This document shows, piece after piece, positions 55,772 to 64,000 of a stretch of DNA of 64,000 nucleotides (position 1 is the first letter of the stretch; each line of letters starts with the position of its first letter). The position numbers were made by a program, and so were the translations under genes. Source of the DNA: Gonocerus acuteangulatus. Lineage: Eukaryota > Arthropoda > Insecta > Hemiptera > Coreidae. The stretch spans positions 10,391,953 to 10,455,952 of the forward strand of contig OX328131.1 in assembly GCA_946811695.1 (NCBI GenBank), read 5' to 3'. The notes below the pieces were generated by a model. It was not told where the DNA came from and made no database searches. It saw only the letters and a list, made by a program, of their open reading frames with translations.

Positions 55772-56035
55772 TAATATATATTTGTCAAATACCACTCACT
55801 CACTGACCTATCATCCCCCAGCCCAAACCACTCGACAGAAAATTTTGAAATTTTGCATGGACACTCCTTATATAACGTAGGCACTCACTAAGAAAGGATT
55901 TTTTGATATTCGAATTTTTAAGTATTTTTAGGGGGGTTTAAAGTTTTAGTTGGTTAGAGCTGCCAAGCCTAGGCAGCAAGCGTTCCTAGGACGAAAACAG
56001 AACAGCCGTTACCGTACATTATCTATTTCATAGTA
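55772..56035. repeat. ACTC-headed interspersed repeat, copy 2
   Basis: Same sequence as copy 1, with only two or three CACT units and scattered changes. It is preceded by gacgaagcgcgggtattcagctagt, which looks like the 3' end of a related element. Confidence 0.75.
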
Positions 56036-56369
56036 TTATTATTTTTTTTTTTTTTTATTGTTTGGAAGGGTGTATTAGTATTATTTTTAATTGAGGTTAA
56101 TTTCCACTATGATGGCAGTCCTTGAATTACTAGAAATAAAATGTGAATTTGTCCCTCATAGAGTTAACGCTCTGGTGATGGTCCATCCGAAGTAATAATA
56201 TCCCGAACCAATTACAAATACGTTTAGAGTGTAAGCACTCGCTAAGAAAGGTTTTTTTTTTATATTCAAATGTTTAAGAACTTTTAGGGGGGTTTGAATT
56301 ATTAAGTAGTTCCTCATCCGCTCAAAAATGGTTCGATTTTGATAACAGGCTAGGTAAAAAAAAAATCTA

Positions 56370-57110
56370 CCAGCTGTCTGTCTGTGTGTTTGTCCCTTAT
56401 ACAAATCCACACCGTTCGTCCGATTTCGACTAAACTTGGTACACATGTAGATCAAAATGTGAGGAGTGTCGTAGGCTAAGTCAAAAACGTCTACATGCTG
56501 TCTGTCTGTGTGTTTGTCCTTTATACAAATCCACACCGTTCGACCGATTTTGACTATACTCGGTACACATGTAGATCTTAATCTGGGGATTGTTGTTGGC
56601 TAAGTCAAAAACGTCTTATAGCTGTCTGTCTGTATTTTTGTCCCGTATACATATCCACACCGTTCGTCCGATTTTGACTAAACTCGGTACAAATGTTGAT
56701 CTGAATCTGGAGAGTGCCGTAGGCCAGGTCAAAAACATCTACCAGCTCTCTGTGTGTATGTTTATTCCTTATAAAAATTCACACCGTTCGACCGATTTTG
56801 ACCAAACTCGGTACATAGGTAGATCCTAATCTGGTGAGTGCTGTAGGCTAGGTCAAAAACCTCTAACAGCTGTCTTTCTGTATGTTTGTTCTTTATACAA
56901 ACCCCCACCGATTCACAGATTTTGATCAACTGGGCACACAGGTTGGTCTTGATCAGGGGATTGCCATAGGCCTGGTCAAAAACGTCTACCAGCTGCTGTC
57001 TTTGTGTTTTTTTGTTTTTTTTTTAAATCCACACCGTTAGACCGATTTTTACCAAACTTGGCATACATGTATGTCTTGATACGGGGGGTGTTATAGGTTA
57101 TGTCAAAGTC
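56370..57110. repeat. 124-bp tandem repeat, about 6 copies
   Basis: Units of about 122-125 bp begin near 56374, 56498, 56622, 56744, 56869 and 56993. Each contains tgtttgtcccttatacaaatccacaccgttcg-ccgattttgac and ggtcaaaaacgtctac. Single copies of the phrase occur at 42880-42950 and 59225-59360. Confidence 0.85.
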
Positions 57111-57602
57111 TTCTAGGACTCCCAGTTGGGAGGTCACGGGTTCGAAACAGTTACAGATTCGTGTTATTAGATTTTAATAATACTTATTTGGTTTCTAATT
57201 TATTTAGGCTTTTCTAGGTACAGAAAGTAGGTGTAGCATGGCACGCCGGGTAACAGCTAGTCCCTAATAAAAGGCAACATTTTATGTAGGTTAATTAGTA
57301 TGTCATTTTTTATTATTAATTTTCAACAAAGCTACTTGCTAAAAGCTAAAATTTAGTTTTAAGTTATTTTTATATTAGTAATTATTTATGCCCTAAAAGT
57401 AGTAATCATTTTTATTCATAAGCTCGTTGGTGTTGTTTTACAAATGATAAATAAACGTTTAGTTTATAAAATTATTCAGCTGCTCTACAAATTACGTTAC
57501 TTAAGGGGGCATGAAAATATTATTTTTCGTTTGGGGAGGCTTGGCGGATTAAAGGTTGGCAAACCCTGCCGTAGATAATCAAAATAACGGTGTTTCAAAT
57601 TA

Positions 57603-58186
57603 TAAATGAATGAATGAATGAAAAGTTTTATTCTTATTCCGGGACACAAGTCCCATAGGAATAATTTTAAAATTACAAAATAATTTTCAATTTTACGTAT
57701 AAACTTAAAAACTAATAAATTCTATCAGTATCAGTATATAGTGTACAGCTTCAATATAGACTAGGGGTTGGGTAAAACTTGGAGGGATAGAAGCTGGTGG
57801 AAGAGTCGGGATTTAAAGGTTTCTAGGTTGGTAGAATGGCGGACAGACAGAGGTAAGGAATTCCATAGCGAGGTGGCACGGGTGACGAATGATTTTGCGA
57901 ATATTGCTGTTCGGTGGGAAGGAATATAAAGATCGGAAGGACGAGATCGGGTGTTACGGGAGTGAACCGAGGATTTAAATTTAAGAAGTTGAAAAATATA
58001 AGAAGGTCTACGGGATTGAATTACTTGGTAAAGGACTGAGCCGAGGAAGTACTGTCGACGATAAAGAGGGAATAGCCAATTTAGCTCCTGGTAGAAATGT
58101 GATATGTGGTTGTATCTGGGGATCCCGGGGATAAAACCAATGAAACAGTTCATAAGGCGTTTGAGTTTTGCCTCGAGATCGCCAGA

Positions 58187-58192
<6 letters not shown>
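57603..58192 (-). pseudogene. LINE polymerase C-terminus with (TTCA)n tail
   Basis: A 143-codon frame (58192-57761) reads LEAKLKRLMNCFIGF, then SSVHSRNTRSRP, FAKSFVTRATSLWNSLPLSV and FKSRLFHQLL. These are typical of the C-terminus of LINE polymerases of the Jockey/CR1 group. The 3' UTR ends with aataaaacttttcattcattcattcattt at 57603-57622. The fragment is 5'-truncated next to an (AT)n tract (58191-58233). Confidence 0.75.
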
Positions 58193-58235
<43 letters not shown>

Positions 58236-58317
58236 CGTGCCATTAAACGTATATATATTAACGTATCCCTTACGTTTTTGCGTTAGGGGGCTTCCAGACA
58301 CGTTTTATAGTAATGCG

Positions 58318-58525
58318 GAGGCCCGGTGGCCTTGAGTGTTAACGCGTCAGCACTTAACACTCCGTGCCAAGGGTCGTGGGTTCGATTCCCACTTTGGGTG
58401 GTGGCTTTTCTTTAGAAAAAAGAAAAGGAATCATCCCTATCTTGGCTACACGAGGGTGTTAACCTATAGATAACCCGTCTTACAATTCTTAGTTAATAAT
58501 AATTGACGTTAAAATTTAAATAAAA
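58318..58525 (+). repeat. tRNA-derived SINE (family 3)
   Basis: A tRNA-like head (gaggcccggtggccttgagtg ... gtgggttcgattcccac) is followed by ggtggcttttctttagaaaaaagaaaagg and an AT-rich tail. A perfect 11-bp duplication, ATAGTAATGCG, flanks it (58307-58317 and 58526-58536). A decayed copy lies in MAD1 intron 10. Confidence 0.85.
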
Positions 58526-59064
58526 ATAGTAATGCGACGTGAGGAATATTTTAGAACAATATGCGTTGTTATTCTAGGAGATCTGTTCTTTCAATTCTCC
58601 TAGTATATTCTATTGTCATTTTTGAAGAAAATTCTTGGCAGGCTATTCTACAGGTGCGCCATCATTCCTTTTTATTTAAGGAGTCATTCCTTTAGTTAAA
58701 ACGTTTATTAGCACTGAATGATATAACGTTATGTCAGTTCCTCGCACGTCAAAGATGAATCACATCTAAGCGCTTGTTATGTCAGTTTGCGCGGGAAGAG
58801 GTGATATCTTATCAGAACTCCTTCTGCCAAGTTTTAGCAATATTGCTCATGTCTTGTTTATCAATAGCTCTCCCAGTTTCTTGACAAATTTTACAAAGCG
58901 GTTCATTTCTAGCATATCTCCTTCCTTTTTAACGGGGAGGAAAAATCACTCATGGCGTGGACCCGACGACGAAATCCGGAAGTGTTGAAAAGAAAATTCG
59001 ATGTCTCACAACTCAAAAGTCTCGAAAAAATGCCCATTCAAATTTGTGTATGTATAAGAGTGTC

Positions 59065-59065
<1 letters not shown>

Positions 59066-59115
<50 letters not shown>

Positions 59116-59170
59116 TTATACATACACAAATTTGAATCAACGGACAACCGGACAAACAGATAGACACGTG

Positions 59171-59235
<65 letters not shown>
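59066..59235. repeat. Two (AT)n microsatellites in a palindromic setting
   Basis: AT runs at 59068-59112 and 59177-59232 are separated by ttcttatacatacacaaatttgaatcaacgg.. and acacgtgatttt. The outer text caaatttgtgtatgtataag is the complement of the inner text, and atcacgtgt flanks the second run on both sides. Confidence 0.8.
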
Positions 59236-59236
<1 letters not shown>

Positions 59237-59827
59237 CACGTGTCTGTCTTTTTTTCTGTTTGTTTGTTCCCTATACAAATCTACACCGTTTGACCGATGT
59301 TGACCAAACTTGGCACACAGGTAGACTTGATACGGGAAGTCTCCAAGGCTAGGTCAAAATAGTCAAATTTCAAAATTTGGTCAAAAGTTTTAATGAAGAA
59401 AAATTGGGTACACTGAACCATTCAGATTCTGACGGCCTTTTGAATAGACAGCCATTTTGAATAATGTCTTAAATTTATTTGTTGATGTTCCTGATAATTA
59501 GAATAACTCGAACTCATTGATGACTTTACATCATTATATAATCATGTAATGCAGTTTATTTCAATTTTATATCAACAGTCACTGTCTAACTAAGGAGCGT
59601 TGGCCTTTCTTTGATAAGAGCTATCTTACTCGCTGTGGTGCTGGCCTCTGTCGGCTGTTTTATGAATTGCTGTGGTGCTGGCCTCTGTTCGCGGTTTCAC
59701 GAATTACTTGACAGATATAAACAAATTCACACCGTTTGACCGATTTTGACTGATAAATTGGTATAGAGGTAGATCATAGACAGAAAGTAGGTGTAGAATG
59801 GCACGCCGGGGAACAGCTAGTATATAT

Positions 59828-59837
<10 letters not shown>

Positions 59838-59884
<47 letters not shown>
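59838..59884. repeat. (AT)n microsatellite
   Basis: An AT run of about 46 bp follows (AC)n and the phrase cacgccggggaacagctagta. Confidence 0.9.
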
Positions 59885-59889
<5 letters not shown>

Positions 59890-61320
59890 GTCCAGTCATT
59901 GCTTTTCAGTATGAGTGATGCCATCACTGAAGATTAAGCAAGTTTTAAAAATTATGCAGTTGAGAGAGGAATTCACCTGAATGACAAAGAGTCACGATTT
60001 TAATTAATTATTATTTGTTATAGCTATAGTATAGCTTAGTAGTGCATTTATTCACACATATTAATAGATTTTTAATAGAAGGTTATGCTTATTTAAATAA
60101 TTAGCTTTTCGTTACTTATAAATAACTAAGTTGAGCAATAAAAGTCCGATTTATAGGTCCTGCGTCGTATTAGAGCGTTTTGGTTCATATCCCTAGTGCG
60201 ATTTGGAAAGCTTACAATAAAAACGTAAATGTTATGTTTTGATTTTTCGTGAATAATGTAAACACTTGTAAAAATGTAAAATGAAATCTGAGAAGCGAGA
60301 TTTGAGGCACTTCAACAGGAAACTGACAGTATCAAGTGAAAGTGAAAATTACTCCTTGTGCCTTGTGTGTTATTTGTATTAATAAAGGGGTAAAGTGAAC
60401 ATTAATATATATCTAGAAATTACTTCTAGAAAATCAATAGAAACATAAAAAAACAATTTTATTGAAGTGTATACAAGTAAATAGGTGCTAAAAATAATAT
60501 TAATTAATTTTTAACAAAATTTAAATATCTTAGATTAGATGAATATCGAACGTCTGGAACAATTTTCAACTGAATTAATCGTTTCTGAATACCCAAAAAA
60601 AAAATTAATTAGGAAAACTAGTTCTACCAACGTTTCTCGAAAATGGTTACAGATATCGCTTTAAAAATGGCTCCATTCGTATTTTATTACGTTGTACACC
60701 TATAAAAAGCATAACTGCATTCATATTAATACAAGAATGTTAGTTCTACGATTTTTTATACTCTTAAATTCGACTCAAAAAACATGTGGACAGATCCTGC
60801 TGGCTAATGATCTTTAAAATTAGACGAAACACTATTGTACCAAATTTGATCAAAATCGGACCGTTTTTAGGCAAATAGGCCTTTATACTCAAGGCCACCA
60901 GGCATCCAATTTGATTTTTTTTTTTTTTGTTTATTAAGTATTGAAGAATATTAAACGCTATATACCTTGTCTGACCTCTGAAAGTCGTCCCTAATCTTAC
61001 ATGAGGCTTGATCAGTTTGTGTACGGTTACACGCATTTTGTTGTCCATAGAAATGGGACTTTGCTTTTGGCAGAACTGTGGGAAATATAGCTAACAAGCT
61101 ACAGTCAGGCGTATTTAGTCCATGGGCTAGACCGGCCTAAATGTCCCATGGAACAATAAAGGTTTGTCTAATTCTGTGGCGAAAGGGTTAATCAATTTCT
61201 GCACTTAACTGTAAGTGCCGAGCACGAGGAAAATTCAAAAAGCCAATGAACTCTGAAGGAAGATAAATAAAGGTTCACTGGAAAGCCGGCGATTCCTTGA
61301 ATGAATCTGGCGCAGAGACA
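59890..61320. other. No gene seen
   Basis: AT-rich sequence with only short frames. The phrase ccaaatttgatcaaaatcggaccg near 60838-60862 recalls the hairpin-repeat family on the opposite strand. Confidence 0.4.
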
Positions 61321-61326
61321 ATATTA

Positions 61327-62650
61327 GACTCGTAACAAGGCTGTAATAGTGTCAGTGACGCATGGGACTGGCAAGCCAAGCTCTTCGGGGTAAGCCCCCA
61401 CCACTCTCATCTCTTCGGTCTTATAGTACTGCACTAGGCATATCCAGTAGTCAGTGCAGATCAGAAAGCAGAACCATGAGGAAGGACGGGCTCAAGCAGA
61501 TGATACAGCGGCTGGAATCCAAATCCCAGGTGAGGACATCTAGTTAGGTTATGTATAGGGCACAATTATTGATTCGAAACAAGGGTGTAACAGAATCAGT
61601 GTCCCATGGGTCTGGTTAGCCAAGTGCTTCGAGGTAAGCCCTTAGCGCTCTCATGTCGTCGGTCTCAAAAGTCAGCTATCTGTCGGCGTTGAATATAAGG
61701 CGGACCTTAGAGGAAGCCTCAAGCTTCAAATACTAGGTGAGGGGAACTAGTTAAGCTATTAATAGGGTACGACAATTAACTCAAAACAAGGGAGTAACAT
61801 GTCGCATGGGAATTGTTAGCCAAGCACTTCGAGGGAAGCCAACTTCAATCTCTTCGGTCTCAAAGTGCTGCAATCTGTCGGTGATGAACAGAAAGCAGAC
61901 CTTTGATGGAGGCTCAAGGAGACGATGCAGAGACTGGAATTTAAACCTCAGGCAAGGGGAACGTGCTCCGCTATGTTCAGGGAACAACTATTGACTCGTA
62001 AAAGTCCTGTAATAAAAGCATTTACACAATGGACTGGCTAGCTAAGCTCTTCAGAAGAAGCCTCACCCTTCCGATTTCAACAGGCTCGAAGTACTGCTAT
62101 CTGTCGGTGCTGAACAGAAAGCAGACCTTTGAGGAAGGCTCGAGGAGATTAGACGGAAGCTGGGATCTAAATCAAGGCAAGTGGGAATAGCTTGGCTATG
62201 TATAGTAACTCGTAACAACGCTTTAATAGCGCTGAAGCTTGAGACTGGCTACCTAAGCTATTCGGAATAAATCCCCCACTTCCGATTTCGTCGCTGTCGA
62301 CATACTGCTATCTGTCGGTGCTGAACAGATAGCAGGCCTTTGAGGAAAGCCTAAAGAGATGATACAGCGGCCAGAATTGAAATCCCAGGCAAGTGGGAAT
62401 AGCTTGGCTATGTATAGGGCGCACGTACTAACTCGTAACAACGCTGTAAAAGCACTGAAGCTTCAGACTGGTTTGTCATGCTCTTTGTGGTAAGCCCCAC
62501 CACTTCGATCATAAACGACTTCCATCTGCTTATCCTGCGTTGATGCTGAGCAGAAATCAGAACCAAGAGGAAATCTAAAGTTGATGGGAGATTCAGAGGC
62601 TGGAATCCAAATTACAGGAAGGCTTTCTATAGGGCACAGCTATTAGCTGG
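61327..62650. repeat. Diverged satellite, unit about 205-244 bp
   Basis: Six or more units begin with gactcgtaacaaggctgtaatag or a variant near 61327, 61571, 61776, 61993, 62207 and 62430. Each continues with gactggctagccaagctcttcg, cagaaagcagacctttgaggaagg and ctggaatccaaatcccaggcaag. Units differ by many substitutions and indels, so the array is old. Confidence 0.8.
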
Positions 62651-62659
62651 GCTAGAACA

Positions 62660-63570
62660 CATCGGTGAATTTTGTTGTTGGGATTGTGTTTTGAAGGGTC
62701 GTGAAGGGGGGCCAGCAGTTCAGTAGTAAGTCAGTAGTAATCTGTTTTCTTTAGAACAAGAAGCAGGGTTTCTTTGTCCCTTTCTGGATATATTGGTTTT
62801 CTAAAGAAATACAACAAATATCTATTTTAATGTTTAGGAAATGTTACTGATAAACCGCTGTAACCGCAAGCTGTCTAAACATCCATCTTGCTGAAGTGAT
62901 TTCTCACTCCCACTGAAGAACAACGTCCTTCAAGGATATTTTTATAAATCAGATCAAAATATATAGTAGCGTGTTCTGTAATCCTTAAACATCCATGTAT
63001 AAGTGTGCATATATTAATACCTTGTATAGTTGCCTTACTAAAGAATCCGCTGAGATTACAACACTCTTGGGCTACTGCATTTTGGTTATTTTATGTATAA
63101 AGAGAATTGGGAATATCCAGGGATATTTCAGGAGTTTGCTAGTACAAAAGCAAAGGCAAAAACCTTGACAGTGGTTCTCGATGGTATAAATTCAATTGAA
63201 GAAGGGATTTTTCAAGATGACTGCTATAAATGTTGAGCCCATTGTTATTGCAGTCTATGTGCAGTTCGTTGCCAACACAGGGCTGTGTTTTATTGTCTTT
63301 ATATTGGATGAAAGCCAACTACATCGCTTGACGAAGCTACGACCCCAGCCAATCGCGAAGCATTAATCGTGTAGTCTCCATCTGCATTTGGAAATGATTA
63401 ATCGACTTATTTCATATATCAGCCGAAACTCACATATCCAGCTCAGACCTGCATATGAGAAAATGCTCAGTTTAGCAATGAATAATTAGAATTCCTAATA
63501 ACAAACGTATGTTGTTCTAGCCACGTGGAAAAACACTAGCTCAGAATAATGCCTGATTAACAAGAACTTT
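62660..63570. other. No gene seen
   Basis: Mixed sequence with no coding frame of note and no repeat I could match within the window. Confidence 0.4.
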
Positions 63571-63574
63571 GTAC

Positions 63575-64000
63575 TTGTCATTAGTGTTTGTCCCTTTCAT
63601 TAAGCTGGCTTGGTGACAAGTATCAGGTAATCGTACACACATTGCTGGACAAGTGCGTTCATTACGGTCAGTCCGTGCTCGTCACTCTCATTGAGCTGGC
63701 TTAGTGACAAGTACTCCTTCACACCTTTCTGGACAAGTGCGTTCATTACGGTCAGTCCGTGCTTGCCACTCTCATTGAGCTGGCTTAGTGACAAGTACTC
63801 CTTCACCCCTTTCTGGACAAGTGCGTTCATTACGGTCAGTCCGTGCTTGCCATTCTCATTGAGCTGGCTTAGTGACAAGTACTCCTTCACACATTGCTGG
63901 ATAAGTGCCTTTATTACGGTCAGTCCGTGCTTGTCATTCTCATTGAGCTGGCTTAGTGACAAGTACTCCTTCTCACGTACTGGTCAAGTGCGTAGTGGTC
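63575..64000. repeat. 84-bp minisatellite reaching the window edge
   Basis: Units with ttgagctggcttagtgacaagtactccttcacac begin at 63691, 63775, 63859 and 63943, exactly 84 bp apart. A more diverged unit begins at 63600. Since 84 is a multiple of three, the minus strand is open for 120 codons as a 28-residue repeat (LSQLNENGKHGLTV...). I take the frame to be a by-product. The array may continue beyond the window. Confidence 0.85.

Larger units (their letters stand above)
54023..57568. mobile_element. hAT-like insertion, 3.5 kb, composite
   Basis: The ends CAGGACATTCCAACC and GGTTGGCAAACCCTG are imperfect inverted repeats. The flanks CCATAGAT (54015-54022) and CCGTAGAT (57569-57576) form an 8-bp duplication with one change. 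The flanking sequence rejoins cleanly into hairpin-repeat copy D. No transposase was seen. The inside is a mosaic of other repeats, including a pair of 280-bp direct repeats and a 124-bp tandem array. Confidence 0.6.
53911..57600. repeat. Hairpin-repeat family, copy D, split by hAT insertion
   Basis: The hairpin cgtggttcctccatcccccacagggaggaaac and the phrase caatccggaagtgccgactaga mark the left part (53911-54022). The right part resumes at 57577 with aatcaaaataacggtgtttcaaat, corresponding to gaaaataaYggtggttcaaat in other copies. Confidence 0.65.

Noticed and set aside
59006..59293. Open frames of alternating Tyr and Ile in both strands
   Set aside because: They are translations of (AT)n tracts. 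The same applies near 27540, 38450, 43960, 45300, 46810 and 58200.
63600..63962. 120-codon gene with a 28-residue repeat
   Set aside because: The period of 84 bp keeps the frame open. No other coding evidence is visible.

Overview
The window is animal nuclear DNA, most probably from an arthropod; I cannot name the species. The evidence is a spliced host gene with GT-AG introns, an overall AT-rich composition, long (AT)n tracts, Jockey- and RTE-like LINEs, mariner, hAT and piggyBac-type elements, a Penelope-like element with a GIY-YIG domain, and an integrated densovirus.

The only host protein gene I can reconstruct is MAD1 (spindle assembly checkpoint), on the minus strand from 29858 down to 9942. 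Thirteen exons join in frame into about 727 codons, close to the 718 residues of human MAD1. The coding sequence includes a Mad2-interaction motif (KILHFKMNP), an RLK motif and the conserved C-terminal fold. Its introns are filled with later arrivals: a LINE split by a hAT element (intron 2), a 2.35-kb satellite of 27/28-bp units (intron 4), Tc1 remnants (intron 6), a pogo-like MITE (intron 8), LINE and SINE tails (intron 10), and a LINE fragment plus a young complete LTR/Gypsy element (intron 12).

Just downstream of MAD1, at about 5560-9465, lies an endogenous densovirus in monosense layout. It has an open NS1 frame with rolling-circle and SF3 helicase motifs, an overlapping second frame in the NS2 position, a broken and truncated capsid gene, and palindromic sequence at both ends that could be terminal repeats. 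Left of it (1-5540) are two piggyBac-type MITEs, one inside a SINE-like repeat, and a 255-bp insertion with 12-bp target duplications that carries a hammerhead-ribozyme-like fold.

From 30 to 64 kb I find no convincing host gene. This part is a layered repeat landscape: a Jockey LINE end, a Gypsy pol remnant, a 2-kb 51-bp minisatellite open on both strands, hAT MITEs, a copia deletion derivative, and an almost intact mariner in an (AT)n tract. It also holds a repeat family with a GC-rich terminal hairpin, a head-to-head Penelope pair with hammerhead-like 3' ends, a 3.5-kb hAT insertion, tRNA-derived SINEs, and several minisatellites of 84, 124 and about 215 bp. Nested insertions with matching target duplications give a relative order of events at many points.
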